A DNA stretch of 64,000 bases. It comes from Planococcus glaciei (GTDB lineage: Bacteria; Bacillota; Bacilli; Bacillales_A; Planococcaceae). The notes beneath the pieces were generated by a model. It ran no database searches. It saw only the letters and a list, made by a program, of their open reading frames with translations, and was not told the origin of the DNA. The stretch is taken from assembly GCF_900099655.1 (NCBI RefSeq), contig NZ_FNDC01000001.1, positions 372,001 through 436,000 of the forward strand, in the 5' to 3' direction. The number at the start of each line of letters is the position of its first letter. Position 1 is the stretch's first letter. The position numbers and the translations under genes were made by a program. This document shows positions 17,007 through 26,417 of the stretch, one piece after another.

Positions 17007-19898
17007 TTAGTTTTCTTCACTTGTAATGTAATGATACAACTTACTTTGCAAAGCTTTCTCCAAAACCATGTTCATATGCACCACAGGTATCTCTTTCCCA
17101 TTCTTATCTTCCATTGTACTTTGCTCAATCATGTTCTTATCCGGAACAACTTCCCCTAAGTAATAGAAGTCCCCGCCTTCATCGTCGTCTTTTTTCACGA
17201 ATAAATGAAGATCGATACCTTGTTCTTTGGCATTGATGATCTTGATGACTTCTTCAGAATCTAGTGTTCGGTTACTTCTGGTCGACCATTTAAATACTTC
17301 TGGATTGATAAAGCCTTCGGTATAGGCGACACTCGATTCGACTTCGTCATGCTTATGGTAAGTGACAAAAATGGGGCAAGTGCCATGTTTTGTTTTATAG
17401 CCATAAATAGTCGAGCTTTCGTCATTTAACCAATTTAATAAGCGGCACGCATCTTTTCGCGTGTATTTTTTGTACAATGTTAAAGGCTTTTCACAGGAAT
17501 ATTGTTCACTAAGGAGAGCTGCACTGTTTACAATATCCAGTAGCATGGCTTTAAAACTTGGATTAGCGTTTAAGCGTTCTTTAATTTCCGCATTAAAAGA
17601 TAAAGTATCTTCTGATTCAAATAAGATAAGCGGTTTGTTTCCATACTTTTTCTGTGTAGCTTCGGTGTAAAACGATAGATTCAAAATGCGCTCCACTGAT
17701 TTAAAGGTATCTTTATTGGTGGTACATCCTTGAAGTTCTAGCTCTTCGAAATATCTCTCTTTAGAAATGCTTCCTTCATTCAAAAGCAATTGGAGTAACA
17801 GCACTTCATGTTTCCGCTTACCGTTTAAAATTTCTTGCGAAAGCATCGTGATCACTTGGTCTTCGTAAGTGGAAAGAACCGGTTCGATTTCTTTTAACTT
17901 TAAGAGGAAGCGGTAGTAGTTCACGTATTTTTGTACAATGACGAGTGGATCTAGCGAATTGTGAATAATGAAATCTTGCAGCTTTGGAACTTCGCCAATT
18001 CGATTCTTGAGTTCGTTATAGGCATCTCGCAGTAGTTTTATATCCGTTAAGTTACTGCGCTTGATCGCATTAAAGACGCGGTTCTTGGCGATTTCTTCAA
18101 AGTTGACGGTCGAAACGCCTTTGATGTAACTGGTGTCTTTCATATGCCGGCGGATATTGTCTTTGTTTTGAGAGCGGTCACCGGATAACGCGACGGGAAT
18201 GAGGTAATTGTTTTTGTAATTCCCGATAAAATCGATGATCGTTACGAATTCTTTGGACCCATGCTTACGAAGCCCTCGACCCAACTGCTGGATAAAAATA
18301 ATGCTCGATTGCGTTTGTCGCAGCATTACCACTTGGTTGACGCTTGGAATATCAATTCCTTCATTAAAAATATCGACAGTTAATATATAATCGAGCAACC
18401 CGTTCTCTAAACGATCGACCTGGCGAATTCGCTCCTCTTGCGAATGATCACCTGTTAAGGCTACTGTTCGAAGCCCTCTTTTATTCAACTCCACCGACAG
18501 CTTTTCCGCTTCGTCTTTTCTGCTACAGAACATCAAGCCTCTGACGTCATCCCCCGAATGCCCGTAATAGTGAATTTTTTGGAGGATGTGTTCTACTCGT
18601 TCTTCGGTGACAAGTTTTGAAAAAGCCGTTGTTTCATCGATGACACCTTCTTCGTACTCGATATCAGTTACTCCAAAGTAATGAAACGGGCACAGCATGT
18701 CTTCTTCAAGCGCTTCTTGTAAACGGATCTCATAAGCGATGTTGTAATCAAACAGTTCGTAAATATTGAAGTCGTCTGTGCGCTCGGGTGTCGCAGTCAT
18801 ACCCATAAGAAATTGGGGTTGGAAGTAGTCAATGACTTTCTGGTACGACTTCGCTCCTGCTTTATGTACTTCGTCGATTAAAATATAATCAAACGCTTCA
18901 GGATCAAATTGTTGAAGTGTCTCTTCTTTTGAAATGGTTTGAATGGTTGCGAATAAATAACGTGCATCCGTTTGTCTCGAAGATCCCGATAAAATACCAA
19001 AGTCCTCTTCTGCTCCGCCTAAAATTTGAAGAAAATCAGACTTTGCTTTTTGTAGTATTTGTTCGCGGTGAACGATAAACAACATTCGTTTTGGCGCAAA
19101 GCTACGAACATCAAATGCCGACAAGTACGTTTTTCCGGTCCCTGTTGCTGAAATGACCAAGCCTTTATCATGACCCGCTTCTCGCACCAATTGAATTTCT
19201 TGAAGAGCCGCTTGCTGCATTTTGTTTGGCGTGACTTTCAGCGCTTCTTCAATGGCGTTTGTTTGATACACTGCCGGAAAGTCTGTTACTACGCTTACTT
19301 CACGATTATTTGCAGGCGGCACGTAGTAAGATGCATAGTGCTCGATCCACTCTTCTGTCAGTGGAACGGAAGTGGACCAGACATCTTCAAATTGATCATT
19401 AAAATGATTAACGATTTCTCCATTTTCAAGTGAAGTTAATTTCACGTTCCACTCGTAATTTACCTTTAATGCGTTAGCCGTTAGATTGGAGCTGCCCACA
19501 ATTAAGGAATGATGCGTTTCATGATTAAAGATATATCCTTTTGAGTGGAATCCTTTTTTATTGGCTAGTCGGACTTCGACATTCGTAATTTTCAACAGCT
19601 CTTTAAAAACTTTGGGTTGGTTAAAGTTAAGAAACGTCGATGTCAGAATACGCCCTTTAATCCCTTTTCGCTCTAGGTCTAAAAAATGCGATTTCAGTGT
19701 AGCCAAACCACTTTCCGTTACAAAAGCAACGGAGAAAAGAAACGACTGACAGTGATCGAGCTCTTCAAGAAGGGCATTTAATACATTTTCGTTTGTATTG
19801 TTAACAAGTAAAGTCGGCTTAAACCGCTCTCCACTGTGTTGGGTCTGATCGATAAACCCTTTGTATAAAGACTCCTGTAAATTCTGCAGTAGATTCAT
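17007..19898 (-). CDS. PLD-DEAD/DEAH helicase-DUF3427 protein (candidate defence nuclease-helicase)
   Basis: 963 residues from the ATG at 19898 (GGTGG 6 nt upstream; a TTG two codons earlier is less likely). Residues 1-160 are a phospholipase-D-like nuclease domain: HSK at 118-120 and GSSNLT at 135-140. A superfamily 2 helicase follows: ATGTGKT (251-257), DEVH (342-345), MTATPERTD, and QQLGRGLRKHG (motif VI). The C-terminal third is the DUF3427 region. Such proteins occur in defence islands and restriction-like loci. The gene follows a NUDIX gene by about 25 bp, so they form an operon. Likely to translocate on and cut foreign DNA (inference). Confidence 0.88.
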   Translation of the reverse strand: MNLLQNLQESLYKGFIDQTQHSGERFKPTLLVNNTNENVLNALLEELDHCQSFLFSVAFVTESGLATLKSHFLDLERKGIKGRILTSTFLNFNQPKVFKELLKITNVEVRLANKKGFHSKGYIFNHETHHSLIVGSSNLTANALKVNYEWNVKLTSLENGEIVNHFNDQFEDVWSTSVPLTEEWIEHYASYYVPPANNREVSVVTDFPAVYQTNAIEEALKVTPNKMQQAALQEIQLVREAGHDKGLVISATGTGKTYLSAFDVRSFAPKRMLFIVHREQILQKAKSDFLQILGGAEEDFGILSGSSRQTDARYLFATIQTISKEETLQQFDPEAFDYILIDEVHKAGAKSYQKVIDYFQPQFLMGMTATPERTDDFNIYELFDYNIAYEIRLQEALEEDMLCPFHYFGVTDIEYEEGVIDETTAFSKLVTEERVEHILQKIHYYGHSGDDVRGLMFCSRKDEAEKLSVELNKRGLRTVALTGDHSQEERIRQVDRLENGLLDYILTVDIFNEGIDIPSVNQVVMLRQTQSSIIFIQQLGRGLRKHGSKEFVTIIDFIGNYKNNYLIPVALSGDRSQNKDNIRRHMKDTSYIKGVSTVNFEEIAKNRVFNAIKRSNLTDIKLLRDAYNELKNRIGEVPKLQDFIIHNSLDPLVIVQKYVNYYRFLLKLKEIEPVLSTYEDQVITMLSQEILNGKRKHEVLLLQLLLNEGSISKERYFEELELQGCTTNKDTFKSVERILNLSFYTEATQKKYGNKPLILFESEDTLSFNAEIKERLNANPSFKAMLLDIVNSAALLSEQYSCEKPLTLYKKYTRKDACRLLNWLNDESSTIYGYKTKHGTCPIFVTYHKHDEVESSVAYTEGFINPEVFKWSTRSNRTLDSEEVIKIINAKEQGIDLHLFVKKDDDEGGDFYYLGEVVPDKNMIEQSTMEDKNGKEIPVVHMNMVLEKALQSKLYHYITSEEN

Positions 19899-19922
19899 CG
19901 TCAACCACCATTCGTTTTCTTC

Positions 19923-20327
19923 TTAGTTTTGATTCACAAAGGTCCGTGCAATTTTTTCAATCGCTGGAATGTCGGCTGGCGCCCACTCCAATTGTTCTAA
20001 TTCGTCCGATTCCAACCATTTGATAGCAATATGTTCCGTTAAAACCGGTTCACCTTTTAGAAGCGTGCAGTAAAACGTTGTTAAATGCACAATGCCGAAT
20101 TCGTATTCGTGGACGGTGTGTTCTACTTGTTCGCCGATCTCGATTTCGCAATGCATTTCTTCTTGAATCTCGCGCTGCAAGGCTTGTTGCGGGGACTCGT
20201 TTTGTTCGATCTTGCCACCTGGGAACTCCCATAGTCCAGGTAAGGCTTTTTCCGTTCCTCGCTGTGCGCAAAGAATTTTATCGTTGTCTGTGATGACTGC
20301 TCCTACTACATGGATGTTTTTCTTCAT
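19923..20327 (-). CDS. MutT-like NUDIX nucleoside triphosphate pyrophosphohydrolase
   Basis: 134 residues with a canonical NUDIX box starting at GGKIEQNES and ending in REIQEEM (about residues 37-59), plus the LWEFPGG lead-in found in MutT and CTP pyrophosphohydrolases. The start has GAGGAG. It is the first gene of a two-gene operon with the PLD-helicase-DUF3427 protein. Ordinary MutT sanitises oxidised dGTP; in this pairing it may instead act on a nucleotide made or used by the helicase system (inference). Confidence 0.9.
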   Translation of the reverse strand: MKKNIHVVGAVITDNDKILCAQRGTEKALPGLWEFPGGKIEQNESPQQALQREIQEEMHCEIEIGEQVEHTVHEYEFGIVHLTTFYCTLLKGEPVLTEHIAIKWLESDELEQLEWAPADIPAIEKIARTFVNQN

Positions 20328-20494
20328 GGATGTCTCCTCACTTTTCTACGTATTCATCTCTAATCATTATATTCCTTTAGTTACATTTAATTGAAGTTCA
20401 ATTATAATTGGATCTAAACTAATATCTTCCATCTAGTTATAATCTACGCGTTTTATGAGGGGATATCTACCCCTATGAGAAAGGGGCACTCGAA

Positions 20495-20932
20495 ATGACG
20501 GATAAGCAAAATTCTATGAGCGTGAATAAGCATGTGCTCACACAAGACTTAAACTTGAGGCAGTATTCCAATACGGCGGTTTTCCTGAAGGATCGATTGT
20601 TTGTGTTGTCGCCTTCTGCTCAAAACCAGCACAATTGGTTTGATTTGAGTAAGGTCAATGTCGATCGCTACCAGGAAAAGCAATACAAAGGTTTTTTAGT
20701 CGTGCGATTTTTTGATAAATTATTGGTCGCCGACCTTGATCGTTTTATCCGTGAAATGATGCCTTCGGATAAATACGTTTTAAATAGTTCGGGTCGCCCG
20801 CATTGGAAGTTCCGCATCAAAGTTTCCGGTTCTACACATTTCATCATTAATCATCAAAATAGCACGAAAGCTTATCCAGTCAGGGAGTTCTCCGTAAAAC
20901 AATTACAAGAGTTGCTGAACAAACGAGCTTAA
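20495..20932 (+). CDS. Hypothetical protein, 145 residues
   Basis: ATG with AAAGGGG 8 nt upstream. Soluble basic protein with no membrane segment or signal peptide. The middle has beta-rich patterns (GFLVVRFFDKLLVADLDRF) and the C-terminus a helix (REFSVKQLQELLNK). I do not recognise the family. It is monocistronic, with a strong terminator 17 bp after the stop, and lies next to the NUDIX-helicase pair in the opposite orientation. Confidence 0.75.
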   Translation: MTDKQNSMSVNKHVLTQDLNLRQYSNTAVFLKDRLFVLSPSAQNQHNWFDLSKVNVDRYQEKQYKGFLVVRFFDKLLVADLDRFIREMMPSDKYVLNSSGRPHWKFRIKVSGSTHFIINHQNSTKAYPVREFSVKQLQELLNKRA

Positions 20933-20948
20933 GCCTCCTTCTATATAA

Positions 20949-20979
20949 AGAGCGCATCAGGACTCTCCTGATGCGCTCT
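20949..20979. terminator. Strong hairpin terminator (bidirectional position)
   Basis: AGAGCGCATCAGGA and its exact complement flank a 3-base loop, between convergent genes. Confidence 0.8.
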
Positions 20980-21047
20980 ACTATTACATCTATACGTCTC
21001 TAGTCAGCTCGACTTTAGCTTTAACAACTAGCCTATATCAATTTAAC

Positions 21048-21608
21048 TTACAGGTACTTCCGGTAATTCCCTCTCAAAAACACTTCCTCAATCTGACTCG
21101 TGAACACTTTCGTATTCAAGATCTTTTTCCCGATCAACCGGCTGGCGATCATTTCAGTTTCCTTGAAATCCATATTCAGATCTTCGGCTGCCTTCTTCAC
21201 TTCCACAATCGTGGCGTCCTTCGCATTACCGCCGGACTCCTTTGCTCTTCTGCTTTCTTCAAAGACATAAGTCAGGACTTGGGCTTCTTCTTGGTTGAGC
21301 TTGCCGGTTTCGATAAACTTCTCGATAAAGCTCTTTTCGTTCAGGATGTCTTTCAGCACTTTCGCCGCTTTGAACTGCGGGGCCTTGGAAGCCGGAATGG
21401 TGATTTCTTCCCCGGTCTGCGGGTTGCGGCCTTTCCGTTCTTTTTTGTCGGTGATCTGGAACGTGCCAAAGTCGTTGATTTTCACTTCTTCGCCTTTTAT
21501 CAAGGCCTGTGTGATGCTTCCCGTAATTTCATTGACCACTTTCGCCGCCTGGTCTTTCGTGATGCTGCTTTTATTTGATACGGCTTGGATCAGTTCTTTT
21601 TTGTTCAT
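21048..21608 (-). CDS. HU-family DNA-binding protein with C-terminal extension
   Basis: 186 residues, about twice the length of HU. Residues 1-90 are a standard HU/IHF fold: MNKKELIQAVSNKS, NDFGTFQITDKKERKGRNPQTG (DNA-contacting arm with the conserved R-x-G-R-N-P) and KAAKVLKD. Residues 91-186 are an extra, mostly helical and charged domain (ending EEVFLRGNYRKYL) that I do not recognise. The ribosome site is GGGGGAAAG. It is divergent from a LysR gene and separate from the main HU gene (hupA/hbs is normally about 90 residues). Confidence 0.85.
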   Translation of the reverse strand: MNKKELIQAVSNKSSITKDQAAKVVNEITGSITQALIKGEEVKINDFGTFQITDKKERKGRNPQTGEEITIPASKAPQFKAAKVLKDILNEKSFIEKFIETGKLNQEEAQVLTYVFEESRRAKESGGNAKDATIVEVKKAAEDLNMDFKETEMIASRLIGKKILNTKVFTSQIEEVFLRGNYRKYL

Positions 21609-21747
21609 CGTCTTTCCCCCTGTTTGGTAAGGCGCCTTCTTTTTGCCGCCTTTTTCTCCTATCCTTTATTATACAGTTATAGAAGTTGGAATTGTGGGAA
21701 TAAGGGCTTTCCGGATGTAGTATAATTCGGTTAAGGAGTTGCTTGCT

Positions 21748-22644
21748 ATGGATGAAAAAGACTGGCTGATCATTACGACCATCTACGAGGAAAAGAACAT
21801 CACGAAAGCGGCGAACAAGCTGTTCACTTCGCAGCCGGCGATCACGTATCGGCTGAACCAGCTGGAGGAGGAAGTCGGCGTGCGCCTCATCTGGCGCCAC
21901 AAAAAAGGCATCAAGTTCACGCCGCAAGGGGAATACGTCGTGCAGTACGCCAAGGAAATGCTGATGAAGCTCCAGCAGACAAAAGACTACCTACTTAACA
22001 CGAGCGACGAATTCGCCGGCATGATCCGCCTAGGCGTATCGAGCAATTACGCCCGTTTCATCCTCCCCGACGTCTTGAAGGAGTTTTCCGAGAAATACAG
22101 CAACGTCCAGTTCAAGGTGTTCACCGGCTGGAGCTACGAAGTGCTGAAGGAAATGGAGCAGGACAATATCGTCCTCGGGATTGTGCGCGGCGACATCTAC
22201 TGGCAGAGCAACAAAGTGCTGTTGAACCGGGAGAACCTGTGCATCATTTCGAAGGACCCCATCGACTTGCCGAACCTCCCGAAAGAGCCGCGCATCGTGT
22301 TCAATACCGATCCGAAGCTCCAGCAGATGATGGACAGCTGGTGGTACAGCAACTACTCGCAGCCGCCCACCATCAATATGGAGATCGATAATATCGAGAC
22401 GTGCACGAAGCTTGTCTCCAGAGGCCTCGGCTATGCCATCGTACCGGAGCTTGCCATTACGGAAATGCCGGAGCTCCACAAAGTGACCTTGCGGGACCAG
22501 AACGGGCAGCCGTTCGACCGGCCCACCTGGCTCATCTACAAAGAAACGGACGCGCTGTATCCGGCGGTCCAGCACTTCATCGACTTTCTGACCAGCTCTT
22601 CCGCCGCAGATGAAACGGATTTAACGGACGAGGCATCAACCTAA
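21748..22644 (+). CDS. LysR-family transcriptional regulator (first of a paralogous pair)
   Basis: 298 residues from the ATG at 21748 (TAAGGAG 9 nt upstream). The N-terminal winged helix has the pattern KNITKAANKLFTSQPAITYRLNQLE, then a periplasmic-binding-like effector domain. It is closely similar along its whole length to the LysR at 26587-27450, for example the shared D-E-K-D-W start, R-L-G-V-S-S-N, the WW.N.Y..PP segment and the end FIDFL. It is convergent with tcuA and probably regulates the tricarboxylate genes in between. Confidence 0.92.
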   Translation: MDEKDWLIITTIYEEKNITKAANKLFTSQPAITYRLNQLEEEVGVRLIWRHKKGIKFTPQGEYVVQYAKEMLMKLQQTKDYLLNTSDEFAGMIRLGVSSNYARFILPDVLKEFSEKYSNVQFKVFTGWSYEVLKEMEQDNIVLGIVRGDIYWQSNKVLLNRENLCIISKDPIDLPNLPKEPRIVFNTDPKLQQMMDSWWYSNYSQPPTINMEIDNIETCTKLVSRGLGYAIVPELAITEMPELHKVTLRDQNGQPFDRPTWLIYKETDALYPAVQHFIDFLTSSSAADETDLTDEAST

Positions 22645-22664
22645 GAGAACTTTCTAAGAACGAC

Positions 22665-22695
22665 AAAACCCCTGGCTGTGGATCAGCCAGGGTTT
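22665..22695. terminator. Bidirectional terminator between lysR and tcuA
   Basis: AACCCCTGGCTG and CAGCCAGGGTTT pair around TGGAT between two convergent genes. Confidence 0.8.
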
Positions 22696-22711
22696 ATCAG
22701 TTTGCCTTTTC

Positions 22712-24208
22712 TTATGCATTTACTTTTGCTTGCTTGGAACGCGTTGCCGCTGCCTTGCCGGCAATTTTCCCGAAGACGGCACCGGACATCAAGCCGGATC
22801 CGCCTGGGTAGTTATCGTAGAAAATGCCGCCGATCATTTCGCCTGCCGCAAACAGCCCGTCGATTGCCTGTCCGCCTTCATCCAATACTTCGCCTTCCGG
22901 ATTCACGTGCAGTCCGCCGAACGAGAACGTGACGCCGCACGTCACCGGATACGCATAGAACGGGCCTTGTTCGATCTTCAGTGCCCAGTTCGATTTCGGC
23001 GGCGTGATGCCCCGTGTGCCTTTGCCGTCTTTCTCGTTCGGGCTGTACTCGCCTTCCTGGACAGCTGCGTTGTATTCCTGGATCGTCTCCAAAAACTGCT
23101 TTTGGTCGACCGGCAATTGCGCGATCAGTTCTTCCAGCGTGTCTGCTTTGTATTCCGTCGTCTCTTCCAGATTGTATTCTTTCCGGAGCATCGGCCGGAC
23201 CTGTGCGTCGTAGATTTGGACCGCCATCTGGTCCGGCTGCTTCAGGATTTCGCGGCCGTATTTGGCATAGGTGTAGTTTCTCAAGTCTGCGCCTTCGTCG
23301 ACAAAGCGCTTGCCGTCCTTGTTCAGCATGATGCCTAAAGGATAAGAATGCTTTTTGAAGATGTCGCCCGGTTTCGTGAAGTCGCCGACTTTCGGTGCGT
23401 TGTAGTCCGTACCGATCGAGTGGCAGCCGGACCACTGGCCGAACGTCGCGGCGCCCGCTGACACTGCCATCGACAGCCCGTCGCCCGTATTGAATTCCGT
23501 TCCCCGCACAATGGCCGCTTCCCATTCTTCACCCAAATGCTCCATCCGCATTTTCTTGTTCGCTTCAAAGCCGCCGCACGCGAGTACCACAGCTTGCGTG
23601 TCTACCGTCAGCTCTTCGCCTTGGCGGTTAACCGTGATGCCGGTGATGCGGCCCGCTTCTTTTTGCAGGCCGGTTGCCGCCGCTTCGTACCAGACCTCGA
23701 TGCCGAGCTTCGCGGCGCGTTCATTCAATTGCTTAATCAGGCCGACGCCTTTATCCGCCGTCTTGACCGGCAGCCCGCCCCAGAAATGCCGCTTGCCGTC
23801 TTTTTCGAACGACTGATTATCATAGATCAGTTCAAACGTGATGTCGTTGTCTTTCATCCAGGCGATTGTTTCAAACGATTTCGACACCAATTGGCGCGCA
23901 AGGCCCGGTTCGCTCCGGTTGCCGGTCACCCGCATGAGGTCGTTGTAATAGTCTTCCTCGCTGTAGTTCGGCATCTCGATCTTTTGGGCTTCTTCTTCCG
24001 AAATGTCGACGATTTCCTTGATGGACTCCAGCCCGTTATAGGCGAAGCGGATCGCGCCGTCCGTGAAGAACGAGTTGCCGCCTCTTTTTTCTTTCGGCCC
24101 TTTTTCCAGCACCAGCACCTTCGCTCCGGATTCGTGTGCGGAAATCGCCGCACAAAGCGCCGCATTGCCTGCCCCTACCACCACTACATCGTATGTTTTC
24201 CCTGTCAT
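22712..24208 (-). CDS. tcuA: FAD-dependent tricarballylate dehydrogenase-like protein (TcuA)
   Basis: 498 residues of the fumarate reductase/succinate dehydrogenase flavoprotein superfamily. The FAD dinucleotide fold is at the start (VVVGAGNAALCAAISAHES), followed by the RGGNSFFTDGAIR motif that is typical of TcuA; GLFAAGEMIGG and GGSGLMSG are near the C-terminus. TcuA oxidises tricarballylate to cis-aconitate. In Salmonella it works with TcuB, an iron-sulphur/haem protein that reoxidises the flavin; no TcuB homologue is visible here. Good ribosome site AAGGAGG. Substrate could also be another tricarboxylate or a urocanate/fumarate-like compound. Confidence 0.85.
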   Translation of the reverse strand: MTGKTYDVVVVGAGNAALCAAISAHESGAKVLVLEKGPKEKRGGNSFFTDGAIRFAYNGLESIKEIVDISEEEAQKIEMPNYSEEDYYNDLMRVTGNRSEPGLARQLVSKSFETIAWMKDNDITFELIYDNQSFEKDGKRHFWGGLPVKTADKGVGLIKQLNERAAKLGIEVWYEAAATGLQKEAGRITGITVNRQGEELTVDTQAVVLACGGFEANKKMRMEHLGEEWEAAIVRGTEFNTGDGLSMAVSAGAATFGQWSGCHSIGTDYNAPKVGDFTKPGDIFKKHSYPLGIMLNKDGKRFVDEGADLRNYTYAKYGREILKQPDQMAVQIYDAQVRPMLRKEYNLEETTEYKADTLEELIAQLPVDQKQFLETIQEYNAAVQEGEYSPNEKDGKGTRGITPPKSNWALKIEQGPFYAYPVTCGVTFSFGGLHVNPEGEVLDEGGQAIDGLFAAGEMIGGIFYDNYPGGSGLMSGAVFGKIAGKAAATRSKQAKVNA

Positions 24209-24460
24209 CGTGATTCCTCCTTAAAATTCTTCCTGCTTTCATGATAGGATGTAATTGTCAGAAAATAAAATTGAAAAAATCTATAGAGAATCATAAAAGA
24301 ATTTTATCTTTATTTTAATTTTAAACAACATTTATTTATCATCATTTTTAATTCCTCCAACGGTTGAAAATAAAGGCGGTTTTCTACCAAACCGGGCGGC
24401 GGTAACGCTATAATGAAGGCATAGTTCAACGGCAAATACAGTCGAAGGTGGTATGGATTC

Positions 24461-25048
24461 ATGCATACTTTTCGGAAATATAAAAACTCACATCTGCAAG
24501 TGCCGGTGAAGGCGCCTCTGCATTTCAACGAAGCGACCGGAAACGAGGAAATGGGCTTGCTCATTGCGAAGCTGAAGTCCATCTTTGCGGAGGCGAAACA
24601 GCAAGAGCGCGAAGTCGTTTTCCTGTGCATCGGCTCGGACCGCTACATCGGCGATTCGCTCGGCCCGCTGATCGGCAGCATGATGCAGGAGAACGGCATC
24701 TCCCATACTGTTTATGGCACTCTGGAAGAACCGGTCCATGCCTTTAATTTGAAAGCCACCTTAAAAGACATCTACCGGCAAAACCGCAATCCGCTCGTCA
24801 TCAGCATTGACGCGAGCCTCGGTACAAAAGAGCAGGTCGGGAATGTGCTGTTCAACGAAGGGCCACTAGTTCCGGGAAAAGCGCTGGAAAAAATGCTGCC
24901 GGAAGTGGGCGACTACCACTTCCAGGGCATCGTCAATTACCTAGATCCGCTCCCGAGCTCGCAGTTTTTGAACGACACGCGCCTCCATACGGTCATGAAA
25001 CTGGCCAAGCTGATTACCGAAATCATTGTGGACAGCGACAGCGAATAA
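24461..25048 (+). CDS. yyaC: YyaC-family spore protease-like protein
   Basis: 195 residues. The core motif VVFLCIGSDRYIGDSLGP (about residues 49-66) with S-I-D-A-S-L-G further on defines the YyaC/GPR-like spore protease family (hydrogenase-maturation-protease-like fold). In Bacillus YyaC is sporulation-associated with an unclear substrate. It is on the opposite strand to its neighbours tcuA and citM, so it is probably an unrelated insertion within the tricarboxylate cluster. A strong terminator follows. Confidence 0.85.
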   Translation: MHTFRKYKNSHLQVPVKAPLHFNEATGNEEMGLLIAKLKSIFAEAKQQEREVVFLCIGSDRYIGDSLGPLIGSMMQENGISHTVYGTLEEPVHAFNLKATLKDIYRQNRNPLVISIDASLGTKEQVGNVLFNEGPLVPGKALEKMLPEVGDYHFQGIVNYLDPLPSSQFLNDTRLHTVMKLAKLITEIIVDSDSE

Positions 25049-25050
25049 AT

Positions 25051-25087
25051 AAAAGGGATTCCGCCATTATCGGCGGAATCCCTTTTT
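25051..25087. terminator. Bidirectional terminator between yyaC and the citrate transporter
   Basis: AAAGGGATTCCGCC and GGCGGAATCCCTTT pair around a 6-base loop with T-runs on both strands. Confidence 0.88.
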
Positions 25088-25090
25088 GGT

Positions 25091-26398
25091 TTAAATCGCT
25101 CCTGTGATAAACGCCACCGCGATGATGGCGATACAGCAGATAAAGGCCCATTTGAATGCAAACTTCTGCAGTTCGCCGATGTCCTTTTGCACCATGCCTG
25201 CAACCAAAAGCGTGGAAGCGACAAGCGGGCTCAGGAAGTGGATCGGCTGGCCGAGAACAGACGCCCGCGCTATGTCCAGCGGACTGACGCCGTAAGCGGC
25301 TCCCGCTTCTGCGAGGATCGGCAGGACGCCGAAATAATAGGCGTCGTTCGACAGCGCAAACGTGAACGGCATGCTGGTGATGGCCACCACCAGCGGGTAG
25401 AACGAACCGACGGAAGTAGGTATAATCGAAATCAACGAATTGGAGATGGCATCGACCATCTGCGTCCCGGAAAAGATTCCCGAGAAAATCCCGGCTGCAA
25501 AAACCAGTACGACCACGGTAATGGCGTTGCCGGAATGCGCCAAAATCCGTTCTTTTTGAAGAGCCAGATTAGGATAGTTGATCGCTGCTGCCAGGACAAA
25601 ACCGATGATGAAGCTGATTGGCGCCGGCAGTAAGCCGACCACCAAAACCGTCATGACGGTCACAGCCAAGATCAAGTTGACCCAGATCAGCTTCGGCCGT
25701 TTCAAATCATTTTCCACCGCATGCGTAGCGGCGACTTGCAGCATACTTTCCGAGCCTGACGGAATCTTCTCTACGGAGATGATGCCAAGCCGGGCCCGTT
25801 CTTTCTTGCCCATCAGATACGCGACACCCAATACGCTGAGCATCCCTGCCAGCATCGTCGGCACAATCGGGATGAAGAATTCATTGGCATCCAAGCCAAG
25901 CGAGGCGATGGCCCGCGTTGCCGGACCGCCCCACGGCGTCATGCCGCTGACGATACTGACGGATAAAATGGAGATCGTCGCAAGCACCAGCGGATTCATG
26001 CCTAAGCGCAGATAAAGCGCCAGCATCGCTGAAACGGTGATCATGTGCGTCGTCGTCCCGTCGCCGTCGAGCGCTGCAATCATCGCAATGACGGCTGTGC
26101 CCAGTGCAATTTTCACCGGGTCCCCTTTGACGATTTTCATGACTTTATTGATCAAAGGATCAAACAAGCCGGCATCGATCAAAATGCCGAAGAACAAAAT
26201 TGCGAACAGCAAGAGCGCTGCGGAAGGCGCAACCTGCTTCAAGCCTTCCATCATCATATCCCCGAGCCCTGACCAGAATCCGCCGATCAGTGCAAAAACA
26301 ATCGGAACCACTACCAACGCCGCTACCGGCGACATCTTTTTCGCCATGATCAGATACGTAAAGACAACAACCATCGACACCCCTAAAAATGTAAGAAT
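25091..26398 (-). CDS. CitMHS-type citrate/tricarboxylate transporter, probable ATT start
   Basis: 435 residues if started at ATT (26398). In-frame GTG (26380) and ATG (26374) exist, but the family normally begins M-L-x-I-L-G-F-L-M-x-x-V-F-x-Y-L, which matches the residues encoded from 26398; AAAGGGGG lies exactly 8 nt upstream of that ATT. About 10-12 membrane segments, with conserved ALDGDGTTTHMITVSAML and SGMTPWGGPATRA motifs. In Bacillus subtilis CitM takes up Mg-citrate complexes. The neighbours (TcuA, PrpF) suggest tricarballylate, aconitate or citrate as substrate. A perfect cre site overlaps the leader. Confidence 0.88.
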   Translation of the reverse strand: MLTFLGVSMVVVFTYLIMAKKMSPVAALVVVPIVFALIGGFWSGLGDMMMEGLKQVAPSAALLLFAILFFGILIDAGLFDPLINKVMKIVKGDPVKIALGTAVIAMIAALDGDGTTTHMITVSAMLALYLRLGMNPLVLATISILSVSIVSGMTPWGGPATRAIASLGLDANEFFIPIVPTMLAGMLSVLGVAYLMGKKERARLGIISVEKIPSGSESMLQVAATHAVENDLKRPKLIWVNLILAVTVMTVLVVGLLPAPISFIIGFVLAAAINYPNLALQKERILAHSGNAITVVVLVFAAGIFSGIFSGTQMVDAISNSLISIIPTSVGSFYPLVVAITSMPFTFALSNDAYYFGVLPILAEAGAAYGVSPLDIARASVLGQPIHFLSPLVASTLLVAGMVQKDIGELQKFAFKWAFICCIAIIAVAFITGAI

Positions 26399-26417
26399 AA
26401 CAATTACCCCCTTTGAA

